Below are positions 44,125-53,000 of a stretch of DNA of 54,762 bases, one piece after another. Position 1 is the stretch's first letter. The number at the start of each line of letters is the position of its first letter. The notes below the pieces were generated by a model. That model made no database searches. It was not told the origin of the DNA and saw only the letters and a list, made by a program, of their open reading frames with translations. The DNA is taken from the NCBI GenBank assembly GCA_013388755.1, contig JACAEQ010000081.1, forward strand, positions 1-54,762, in the 5' to 3' direction. The DNA is from Chloroflexota bacterium. Lineage in GTDB: Bacteria; Chloroflexota; Chloroflexia; Chloroflexales; Roseiflexaceae. The translations under genes and the position numbers were made by a program.

Positions 44125-45087
44125 ATGACAACCTTCAGACTCACCCTCATCGTGATCATGGCGCTGACGCTGGCGGCATGCGGCGGCGCATCCCAGCCAG
44201 CGATGGCACCCATGCCGACCGCCGGCCCATCCATGGCCGCCGAAGCGCCCGCCGGTCTGCCGGCACTCGAACGAGGCGCCGCCGACCAGGGTGGCAATGT
44301 GGCCGGAGGATCGGAGTCTTCGCAACAGATCCCTTCGCAACGCCTGATCGTTAAGAACGCCACGGTCTCGCTGGAGGTGACGAGCGTGCCGGAGGCCGAA
44401 GCTGCCATTCGTGCCAGAGCAGAGCAGCTCGGTGGATTTGTCGTAAGTGTCGAAACGAACGGCACTGGCGATCAGCAAAGCTCGACCATCACCTTCCGCG
44501 TACCGGCGCAACGCTTTGAGGAAGCGCTCAGCGGCGTTGAGGGTCTGGCAACCAGGGTGTTTAGCCGCAACGTCAGCGGTGAGGATGTCACCGAAGAGTT
44601 TGTTGACCTTGAGTCGCGATTGCGCAATCTGGAAGCAACGCGCGATCGCCTGCTCGACCTGCTGGCCCGCGCCGAGAAGGTCGAGGATGCATTGAGTGTA
44701 AATCAGGCGCTCACAGACGTGCAGGGGCAGATCGAGCAGATCAAGGGCCGGATGCAGTATCTGAAACAGAGTGCGGCAATGTCGACGATCACTGCCGAAC
44801 TGCGCCCGGTGCCACCGCCGCCGGCCATTATCGAGGAGGATGCCTGGCAACCAGTGCGCGTGGCACGCGAGGCATTGCGTGGCCTGCTGGAGTTTGGCCA
44901 GGGTCTGGTCAACCTGGCGATCGTCTTTGCGATCTGGACACCGGTGTGGTTGCCGTTGTTCCTCTTCGGGCGCTGGAGCTGGCGCAGGTTGGCGCGCGGC
45001 GGCAAGAAGGCGCCGCCGGAAATGCCTCCACCGCCAGCGCCCGAGCAGCCGCCGGCTGCACCACCAGCCGATAAGCCGGCATCGTAG
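44125..45087 (+). CDS. DUF4349 lipoprotein
   Basis: The 320-residue protein has a lipoprotein signal ending LTLAAC (Cys19). The DUF4349 core follows: RLIVKNATVSLEVTSVPEAE, QLGGFVVSVETNG, TITFRVPAQRFEEAL and the coiled coil EEFVDLESRLRNLEATRDRL. A membrane helix near residue 265-285 (VNLAIVFAIWTPVWLPLFLF) and a Pro-rich cytosolic tail end it. The family is of unknown function, probably envelope-located. AAAGGAGGG before the ATG is a strong ribosome-binding site. Confidence 0.92.
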   Translation: MTTFRLTLIVIMALTLAACGGASQPAMAPMPTAGPSMAAEAPAGLPALERGAADQGGNVAGGSESSQQIPSQRLIVKNATVSLEVTSVPEAEAAIRARAEQLGGFVVSVETNGTGDQQSSTITFRVPAQRFEEALSGVEGLATRVFSRNVSGEDVTEEFVDLESRLRNLEATRDRLLDLLARAEKVEDALSVNQALTDVQGQIEQIKGRMQYLKQSAAMSTITAELRPVPPPPAIIEEDAWQPVRVAREALRGLLEFGQGLVNLAIVFAIWTPVWLPLFLFGRWSWRRLARGGKKAPPEMPPPPAPEQPPAAPPADKPAS

Positions 45088-45153
45088 CGGACGGGAATGG
45101 TCAGGGGACAGGGATTATCTGATCGCGATCCTTGCTTTCACAGATCCAGCCCT

Positions 45154-45250
45154 TACAGCGGCGCGCAGCAACTGTGATCTGCGGGCGCGCCGCCGTTCCC
45201 GCGCACCACGCGCCCTACCGGGGCACAGGATTGTTGCACTTTGCTATAAC
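45154..45250 (+). repeat. dispersed repeat family 2, copy C
   Basis: TACAGCGGCGCGCAGCAACT through TTTGCTATAAC matches copy B across its length. Here it is entirely non-coding and fills the spacer between the convergent DUF4349 and helicase-like genes. Confidence 0.75.
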
Positions 45251-45255
45251 GCTGA

Positions 45256-47904
45256 TCAACCCGACCGATCGCCATCATCGGCCTGAGGCGCATCGAGCTT
45301 GCGCACCAGGCTCACGGCAGGGTCAATCGTCAGGTCGCCATGATCGGGGAAGCGCACCGTCAGGATTTCTCGCCCTCCCTCAATGCGGCTGGCAATGATC
45401 TCACCATCGCCGTAGGGCAGGCAAAAGATCCGTTCACCGCTGGCAAAACGTGGCTCGACGTCCGGCGCGCCAGAAGGCGCCGCTGGCGTCGCCCTGGTCT
45501 GCTGGTCACGCTGCGCTCGCTGGCGACGCAACCGGGCAATCAGCGCTGCTGCATCCGGCATACCGTCTTCATCTGTGCTGCCGGGCGGCGATGCGTTTGC
45601 CGGCGTCGTTCCACCATACGCAGGAGGCGCACCCTGTCGCTCTGCACCCGAAAGCGGCGTCTCTTGCACATCGCGGAACGGCAACGATTCCTGGCCTGCT
45701 GGCGACCTGTCTGTGGCGGCGGGCGCAGTACCAGAACCCTGATCGCGTGACCGGCGTTCTTCACGCCGCTGCGCGCGGCGTTCCTCGCGCGCCACTGGCG
45801 CGCCGCGCTGTTCGGCATGCGCACCTTCCGGCGATCGATCGCGGACCGAAGGCTGCAGCAGCGTCTCATCACGCGCCTGCGACGACTCGAGCGCCGTTCT
45901 TCCAAGCAAGGCCAGTAACCAGTCCTGATCGATACGACTCAATGGCTCAAGCAATGGATCAACGCGGCACGCGAGGGCCACATCATACGCCACGGGCAGC
46001 AATTCTTCGGCATGCTGGTAGATCCATCGGGCCAGGCCATTTCCACCCGGCTGCGCATCGACGAAGAAGAGCCGGCGCCGTTCGTGATCGTAGAACGGCG
46101 CCACGTCGGTAAAACTTGCCAGCACACGGAGCGGCAATGCCGCCGCCAGGCACCATCCCACAAACTGACCCAGGACCTGCAACCCGGTGGGCAGATCGAA
46201 CCAGCATGCCGGCGCGATCCAGCGGCTTTCGAGTGGTGCGCGCAGCGCAACGTCAGCCACCGCCGCGCCCGGTGCCGACTCGCGATATGCATAGATCGTC
46301 TCCTGAACGACCACACGCCCCCAGGCAACACGCCGTTCGCTGGCAAGCGAGCGTTCCTCACGCACTTCACGGATCGTCACATCACCGCGGCGGAGCGGAA
46401 ACGTCCGCCGGGAGCTGGTTTCCAGCCGTAGCGAAATAGCGCCGGATTCTTCATCACGCGTCACAACGCGCAGGCCACCCACACCAGGTGGAAGCGACGC
46501 ACCGGTGAATGCCCAGCGCTCATACAGCGTCGGGTCGAGCAACGCATGAATCCTCGGCTGCTCCGAACGCGCTACGATCGCATCACCACTGGCGGCCAGC
46601 ATACTGAATTCCGCGTATGGGTCCCCCTCACCAGCGGGAATCCAGCAGATATCATTGTCCGGCAGGGCAGTAAGTTGCCGGCTGGCCGCCATGCGCTCGA
46701 CGATCTCGGCACATCCCCAGGCATCAATCTCTACAGTTGACAGCGGCAGTTCGTTTGCGGCGCACAATACATGCTGCGCCATGGCATAGGCATTGGCCGG
46801 CGGCGTGGGCCACGCGCTGAGCGGGCCGCTGACCAGGGTCGAAACGTGGCGCGCCAGTGCCTGCTCGTGCGGTACCTCACCCAGCACAACGATCACCGCC
46901 TGATAGCCCGAGGCCAGCAGACGTTTCAGCGCGCTGATCGAGCCCGGAAAGCCGGCACAGACCAGGATCTGTGCCTGGCGCGCCTCCGGCCCCACCGTGA
47001 CGCCGGCCAGATCGCCAATCGCTGGCATGAGCACTGCGCGCTCCATCACACTACATGCCACATGGATGCGGTATGACTGCCGCTGCATAGCCGTCACCAG
47101 ATCGATCGTTTCACGCAGTCGTGTGGCGCCACCCTGCCATGCTGCGACGATGGTCGCCGGTCGTGGGCCATCGTCGGCACGCACAATGCGCCAGGAATGG
47201 CCAAGTAGCACCGCGAGCGCCGGCGCCGGATCAGCCAGTTCGAGGATCGTTGCCAGAAAGGCGGGAATGGCACCATGCGCAGTAGCAACCCGCTGCACGC
47301 GCAGCAGGAGATCGTCGAGGTGTGCGCCGGCGATGCCCGCATACCGGTGCGCATCGGGGATCGCGATCAGCCGTAACGCATTCCAGAGCCTGCTCCAGCC
47401 ACGCTCGTGATGGCGCAACAGGCGAGCATGGAGCGATTCGGGCGTGGTAATGACCAGGCGTGCAAACGGATCAACACGCGGCGCGCCGACAGACGTCGTA
47501 CTCATATGAAGCTGGCGCGGCAACGCCTGGTTCGCCGTGTCAAACGCCGCCTGCAGGGCCTGTCCGTCGCTCTCGTTCGCAACGATCAGCAGTGCGGCCG
47601 TATCGTGATCCTCCGCCAGAATTGCGCGCGTCAACAACTCGACGGTCGCCGCGACATCGGCGGATGATGCCTGAAGCGCGACCGGATCGCCACGCCGCAA
47701 TGCAGCCAGCGCCTGCGCCTGGTGCGGGCGGAACGGCTCACCACTGTACGCCAGCCATGCCTGCGCCAGCTGCGGATCGATCGGCAGATGGCTCACACGC
47801 TCGCCTGCTACGGCATCCAGTGAACGCAACATGAGCAGCGGGCCATGTTCACCGCGCCCGCGCTGCCGCGCAATCGCCTGGATAATGTCGCCAATGCTCT
47901 GCAT
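45256..47904 (-). CDS. inactive Hrq1/MrfA-like helicase-fold protein with UvrD-type tail
   Basis: The 882-residue protein follows the layout of DUF1998 (MrfA/Hrq1) helicases but lacks their motifs. FRPHQAQALAALRRGD (58-73) matches their Q-motif region. The Walker A position reads QASSADVAAT with no GKT. VITTPESLHARLLRHH matches motif Ia/Ib, and the DEAH position is AIPDAHRYAGIAGAH, with Pro183 and Asp184. The C-terminal DUF1998-like part retains VDAQPGGNGLARWIY but the four zinc cysteines that normally follow are gone. A charged disordered linker (EERRAQRREERRS) leads to GERIFCLPYGDGEIIAS ... VRFPDHGDLTIDP, like the C-terminal Tudor-like domain of PcrA/UvrD. It cannot hydrolyse ATP by this mechanism; a DNA or RNA polymerase scaffold role is inferred. 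It has its own promoter. Confidence 0.65.
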   Translation of the reverse strand: MQSIGDIIQAIARQRGRGEHGPLLMLRSLDAVAGERVSHLPIDPQLAQAWLAYSGEPFRPHQAQALAALRRGDPVALQASSADVAATVELLTRAILAEDHDTAALLIVANESDGQALQAAFDTANQALPRQLHMSTTSVGAPRVDPFARLVITTPESLHARLLRHHERGWSRLWNALRLIAIPDAHRYAGIAGAHLDDLLLRVQRVATAHGAIPAFLATILELADPAPALAVLLGHSWRIVRADDGPRPATIVAAWQGGATRLRETIDLVTAMQRQSYRIHVACSVMERAVLMPAIGDLAGVTVGPEARQAQILVCAGFPGSISALKRLLASGYQAVIVVLGEVPHEQALARHVSTLVSGPLSAWPTPPANAYAMAQHVLCAANELPLSTVEIDAWGCAEIVERMAASRQLTALPDNDICWIPAGEGDPYAEFSMLAASGDAIVARSEQPRIHALLDPTLYERWAFTGASLPPGVGGLRVVTRDEESGAISLRLETSSRRTFPLRRGDVTIREVREERSLASERRVAWGRVVVQETIYAYRESAPGAAVADVALRAPLESRWIAPACWFDLPTGLQVLGQFVGWCLAAALPLRVLASFTDVAPFYDHERRRLFFVDAQPGGNGLARWIYQHAEELLPVAYDVALACRVDPLLEPLSRIDQDWLLALLGRTALESSQARDETLLQPSVRDRSPEGAHAEQRGAPVAREERRAQRREERRSRDQGSGTAPAATDRSPAGQESLPFRDVQETPLSGAERQGAPPAYGGTTPANASPPGSTDEDGMPDAAALIARLRRQRAQRDQQTRATPAAPSGAPDVEPRFASGERIFCLPYGDGEIIASRIEGGREILTVRFPDHGDLTIDPAVSLVRKLDAPQADDGDRSG

Positions 47905-47986
47905 ACAGAGGGAGGCCCTTCGGGTCGCTCACGCTCCATTCACACCGCCGCCGTGCATCATGCTACGTAGCTGTTCATTGCGCACA

Positions 47987-48015
47987 AGTGTATCATGCCA
48001 GCCCCCCATAGGCAA
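47987..48015 (-). promoter_or_regulatory. sigma-70 promoter of helicase-like gene
   Basis: On the minus strand TTGCCT (48010-48015) and TACACT (47987-47992) are 17 bases apart and the latter carries an extended -10 TG (TGATACACT). The leader would be about 75 bases. Confidence 0.65.
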
Positions 48016-48071
48016 TGATGGGGGTGGGTTCATCAGCGCCGGCGCGACCATATGCCGCCTCGATGGCGGTA

Positions 48072-49028
48072 CTACGGCACCAGCAGCAGGCATTCGACCT
48101 GCGGATACGGGTCCGGGTCGTAGTCGACGATCCCGGGATCAGGAATGCCCTGGCCGCTGATTCGGCAGCGCAGGTCGCCATACTCATCGAGTCCGTCGGC
48201 CAGGAGCAGCACTTCACTGCCCGATTCCGCCTGTACGGTGAAGACCCAGGGCAATACGACTTCGCCATTGCGGCCGGGCACGCTCTCCCGGCCGTTGATC
48301 TCGTAGACGACATCCGCCCTCGGCTGGGTTCCTTCAACCAGCAGAGTCAGCGTGCGCAGCGCCGCGTCGGGCGTCGGTGTGGTCGTGCGCGTCGGTGTGG
48401 TCGTGCGCGTCGGTGTGGTGGTGGATACAACGAGCGTCGGCGTGGCCGGCGGGGCGGTTAGCACAAGCGTTGCAGTCGGCGTGGCCGGTGTCACGCCCGG
48501 CGCAGGCGTTGCGGTCGGCTGGAACGGAGTAGCGCTACGAACCGGCTGCTCGGCTGGTGGCGACGCCGGCGAGGCGGTGGGGGGCATTGCCGGCGGCAGC
48601 GTCGGTACGATGGCCGGCGGGGCGGTTGGCGCAATTGCCGGTGGTGCCGCTGGCGTGATTACCGGTGGCGTGAAGGTTATGGCAGGGGACGGCGTGGGCA
48701 CGGCTGTCGCAATCGCGAGCACAGTGGTCTCTGCGGGAGCAGGCGTGTCCGTGGGAGAGAGCGGCGGCGCGGTCGGTGACGGCGTGACCGGCGGGGGTGC
48801 CGCTGCTGGCGCAATCCCGGTGGCCACCGGCGCCAGCGTAACGATTGGCAGAGTTTCTGTCACCCGCCCTGCAGGCGTACGTGTGGCAGGCAGGTTGGTT
48901 GGGGCAGGAGCGACCGGCAGCGGCGGGCGCACAGCGAAACGCATTGCCAGGATCACGACGCCGGCGAGAAATGCAAGCGCAGCGGCCAGCAATGTGAGAT
49001 TCCATCTCTGTGGCGGTCGAGGCACCAT
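48072..49028 (-). CDS. membrane-anchored Pro/Thr-rich protein with MmpS-like domain
   Basis: The 318-residue protein has a short cytosolic start and one membrane helix (LTLLAAALAFLAGVVILAM, about 11-29). A low-complexity Pro/Thr/Ala region of about 180 residues follows, with tandem TPTRTT units. The C-terminal domain has VVYEINGRE, VVLPWVFTVQAESGSEVLLLA and GDLRCRISGQG ... VECLLL, a pattern like the beta-sandwich of MmpS-type proteins (VTYEV, NVSLPW, CKI, VSC). The two cysteines could pair. It is probably a surface-exposed protein of unknown function. The tandem DNA repeats in the linker at about 48352-48425 may change length. Confidence 0.7.
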   Translation of the reverse strand: MVPRPPQRWNLTLLAAALAFLAGVVILAMRFAVRPPLPVAPAPTNLPATRTPAGRVTETLPIVTLAPVATGIAPAAAPPPVTPSPTAPPLSPTDTPAPAETTVLAIATAVPTPSPAITFTPPVITPAAPPAIAPTAPPAIVPTLPPAMPPTASPASPPAEQPVRSATPFQPTATPAPGVTPATPTATLVLTAPPATPTLVVSTTTPTRTTTPTRTTTPTPDAALRTLTLLVEGTQPRADVVYEINGRESVPGRNGEVVLPWVFTVQAESGSEVLLLADGLDEYGDLRCRISGQGIPDPGIVDYDPDPYPQVECLLLVP

Positions 49029-49100
49029 GTAGTTCCGTCAGGCGAACAGGCGATATCGGCCAGGGATTGTACCGCCTTTGCCATCGCAATGTCAACGGCA

Positions 49101-49228
49101 CGCCGGCGCGTAAGCGTTCACACCTGGGGTAACACTCGCGCCCGGGAGCAAGGGCGTCCCGCCCTCGGCGCGTCTACGCGGGCAAGATGCCCGCGCTCCC
49201 AGGAAACATGTGAACACTTACGCCGGCG
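49101..49228. repeat. small element with 5' and 3' inverted repeats
   Basis: CGCCGGCG(CG)TAAGCGTTCACA on the left and TGTGAACACTTACGCCGGCG on the right are near-perfect inverted ends. Inside is a second palindromic block bounded by CGGGAGC and GCTCCC with GGGCGTCCCGCCC-type GC repeats. It lies between the two Pro/Thr-rich protein genes, ending six bases before the lipoprotein stop codon. No coding capacity is seen. Confidence 0.65.
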
Positions 49229-49234
49229 CCGCTG

Positions 49235-49888
49235 CTACGGCCGTTCACAGAGAACGAAGGCGCCACGCCTGCCGACCCGATAGTCGTACTCGCGCCCATC
49301 AACCCGTAACACCACGCGATACCCCTCGACCTGCTCCTGCGTATAGAGCACACCGGGTCGCGGGCATCCGAGCGAGCCATCGTTCCAGATAACGGCCTCA
49401 GCGCCTGACAACGCAATGGCAGCCGGATCACTGCCAGTACGCGCCGCAAGATCATCGATCAGGCGCGTGAGCACTTCGGGCGGCAGCACCGCCTGGCCGT
49501 CACCCTGGCCAATCAGTGGCGGTTGCTGTGCCGGCGCCGGCAACGCCAGTGCAGTCATCCGTGCCGGCGGCGGGGGTAGCGATGGTGGTACGGTTACAAC
49601 CGAATCCGGCGACCGGGTTGCAGTGGCCGGCGACACGGCGGGTGCAGGTGTGCCGGATGCTGGCCCGGCTTCCACCGGCGGTACAGGCGTCGAGAGCGGT
49701 GATCCGGCGGATGGCTCGGGCGTCGGTTGTCCGGTATTCACTGGCTTTCCTGTAGGCAACGGTGTGGCTGACGGCAGCGCCGCCACGCCGATTGTCGGCG
49801 ACGAGGGGGGAGCCGTCACCGCACCGGGTGACGCGCCACAGGCGGCAACCAGTAGCGCCAGGCCCACCAGAATCGCAAATACGCGCAT
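49235..49888 (-). CDS. lipoprotein with conserved C-terminal Cys-pair domain
   Basis: The 217-residue protein has a lipoprotein signal ending LLVAAC (Cys17). A Pro/Thr/Ser-rich linker reaches about residue 125. A compact C-terminal domain follows, with DDLAARTGSDPAAIALSGAE, then WNDGSLGCPRPGVLYTQ, VEGYRVVLRVDGREYDYRV and FVLCERP. This domain with the SLGCP...PGY and final Cys is widespread in bacterial lipoproteins but has no assigned function that I know of. GGAGG six bases before the ATG supports the start. Confidence 0.82.
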   Translation of the reverse strand: MRVFAILVGLALLVAACGASPGAVTAPPSSPTIGVAALPSATPLPTGKPVNTGQPTPEPSAGSPLSTPVPPVEAGPASGTPAPAVSPATATRSPDSVVTVPPSLPPPPARMTALALPAPAQQPPLIGQGDGQAVLPPEVLTRLIDDLAARTGSDPAAIALSGAEAVIWNDGSLGCPRPGVLYTQEQVEGYRVVLRVDGREYDYRVGRRGAFVLCERP

Positions 49889-50001
49889 CGGCGTCCTCCA
49901 TCACCCTCAACATCAGGCTTGCAGTTGTACTCTTGACGGTCATGCGCGCCGATTCGTTCCGTTGCGGTTGTGAGGAATGATTCCCCAGGAGACAGACAAT
50001 C

Positions 50002-50039
50002 GCCCCGGCTGCACAGCCACTGCCGTGCAACCGGGGCGT
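50002..50039 (-). terminator. terminator of S8 peptidase gene
   Basis: CGCCCCGGTTGCAC and GTGCAGCCGGGGCG (minus-strand reading) pair at 13 of 14 positions around a 10-base loop, followed by ATTGTCTGTC. It lies about 35 bases past the peptidase stop. Confidence 0.65.
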
Positions 50040-50072
50040 GTTCCTACCCGAATCATCCGCACGACGACGGTA

Positions 50073-53000
50073 CTACCGCACCGTAATCGCGCGCGCTTCG
50101 TTTCCGGACGGAGCGTAGTAGAACATCAGCAGCACCCCGCTCTCGGTTGTGGTGGCCGTTGAACCGGTCGCACCAATCGCCAGCGGCAGCGTACCACCGG
50201 CCGGCACCACGCCGGAGCCGACCGCGTCCACATAGCGTGGCGCGCCGATCACCGTGCTCATACCCTCAATGTAGCTCAACTCCGTCCCAGTAAAGTAGTT
50301 ATCGTAGACGTAAGCGCTCACGTCGATCTGCTGACCGGGCGACCGGACGCCAATCTGGTCGCCGCAGATCGTCACGACGGTGTTCGCGCTGTTGGTCGGA
50401 TGGTCAGTATAGAAGTACGCCGTCGCCGTGGGGGCCCCGACCGGAGCCACAAAGAAGAGATTCTGCCCGGTCGAAGCGAACGATCCCAGTTCCGCCGTGA
50501 AGCCGACATAATCCGGCCTCCCGTCGCGATTGGTATCGAACACCAGGTCAATCTCCACCGGGTAGTTCGAGTGAGTGATGCGCTGATGCGTATTGATCGC
50601 AAACTGGATCACCGGCTCGTCGAAATCACAGACCCCGGTTCCATCGAAGGCCCGCACACCGACATACCGCAGATCCATCGGCGGGGCATTCTGGCCCGCA
50701 CCCGGAGATGCGGTCACGAATGGATTCGTGCCGATCAGCGCGAAGGTCTCAACCGCTGTATCATTCGCTCCACTGTTCGACAGCATCGCAATTGCCGGAC
50801 CGCCGGCCAGATTGACACTGGCTGGAGCACGCACATGACCTGCTGCACGCGGCAGGATCTGCCACGGCATGGTCAGATCGTTGGCCGTTCCCGGCGCGTC
50901 AAGCGCCAGATACCCATCATACTCAGGGATCGTCAACGCATCACCATTGCCACCCGCCGGGCCTGAATTCAGCGTCCAGAGCGGTAGCTTCGTCGGGTCC
51001 ACCGTCAGCGACAGGACGAACGAGCGCTGGCCGTAGGGCGGAACCGTAATCGCCGCCGGGGCGTCTGGTGTCACGGCGCCGCTCGCTGCATCATCAGCGA
51101 AGCGGAAGCCGGGAACGATCGTATACGTCAGCGGCGTATGGCCATAGTTGCGCACCACCACCGTGCGGTGCAGTGTACGCGGGTTGCGGGTGACGTCGAT
51201 CATACCAAACGACAGCGCGCCACCGCGGCTAATGCTCTCCCAGGCCGACGCCTGCGCGGCGACCGCCCGATCAATACGCATTTCGCCGCCGCCGATGCGT
51301 GTGATTGGCGCCAGGCCACCACCAAAGATCGTCGGCTTGTTCAGAATGCTGGTCTCGGCCGTATTCATCAGCCGTGACTTCAGTTCCCACGGCGAGAGCT
51401 GCCAGTTCGTGGCGTTCATCAGCAATGCCGCCGCGCCCGAGACCATCGGCGCCGCACCGGAGGTGCCGCCAAACGGCTCGGTGCCACCACCGCTGCCGGC
51501 TACCGCCGAGACCGAAGCGCCAGGCGCGCCGATCTCTGGCTTGATGATCTGGCCGTACATCACCTGGTTACCGTAGAACATCTGGCCCATCGTCGGGCCA
51601 CGCGACGACGACGCAACGACACTGCCCACAATCGGTACGCCTGAGGCCGGGTCAATCGTCGCCACCTGGCCGGCTCGCGCCTTGAGGAGCGTGCCTGCCG
51701 CGCGCGTCGCCGTAAAGGTCGGCACGGTGACAGTGCCGCCTCCATAGCCAAACACCGGCGGCGTATCACCGGCAACATTATTGGCGACGATCACAGCAAC
51801 CGCGCCTGCCGCAGAACCATTGGCACCCTTGATGCTGACGTTGCATGTGCCGCGATCCACAAGTAGCACACGCCCGGTCAGCGAACCGGCCGGGAACGCT
51901 GTACAACCATTGAGATTACCGCCCGCCCCGTTGCCATACTGCAGCGGCCCGCTGATCAGCGTTGTCGGTACCGGCGCCCACGGCTGCGCCACCAGCCCGA
52001 TCGTCAACCCGCCAATCTGCACCGTATACACCGTATCGCTCGGCACCGCCGTCTGCGCCACCGAGAGTGCGCTGCGGGCCGCCGAAGGCGTACCGACAAT
52101 GTAGGGACGATCGGCGCTGTTGCCGGCCGAGGCCACCACCAGAATACCAAGCGGCGTGATATTGTCGACCAGGATCGACGAATCGTCATCATAGTTCTGG
52201 CCATACGATGAGCCAAGCGACATATTGACGATGTGCACATGGTCGTCGGTCTTGCCATCGCCATTCGGGTCAGCTGCGTACTCAAGGCCTTGCAGAATAG
52301 CAATGCCGCTGCATGCAGACGAGACCGCCGAGCAGACCTTGACGGCGTAAAGGTCAACCTTCGGCGCAACGCCACTACCGGCGGTGACATTATCCTCGCT
52401 GAGCCCGGCGCCAAGCGCCTGGTCACCCGTACCGCCCACCAGCCCGAAGGCATAGGCGGTGTAAACCTTCCCGGCTGCCAGGGTCACTCCCGGGATCGGC
52501 AATACCACCGTCGTCGTGCCTGCCAGACGCACCTCAAGGTTATACGTCCCGGCAGGAACCGGCGTATACGTGCCAACTTCACCAAACGCAACATTCGCGA
52601 AGATCACCGGCCCGCCACCGGCCACGGCGACATCCACTGCCGGCGCATTGGGCGACAGGTGAATGAAGCGGACGTGAGCGTTACCGGCAGCCGGGGCGCT
52701 ATTGTCGTCCACCAGCACCAGCGGAGCGATGCTCGCAAGTTGACCGGTCGCCGCAACCGTGTAATCCTTCCCGGCCGCGACGGTCACATTCGCATCAATC
52801 ACCACCGGGGTCGTCGCACCTGCCGGCACTACCTGGATGTTATAGGTTCCGGGAGGCAACAGCGCATAATCACTGATCGCACGGAAGGGCACATTCGCGA
52901 AGGCCACTCCACCGTTCACCAGGATGTCAACTGCCGGCGCGTCAGGCGAGGCATGCACCGCGCGAACACGCGCCCGCTCCGGGTCAGGAATGGCGTTACC

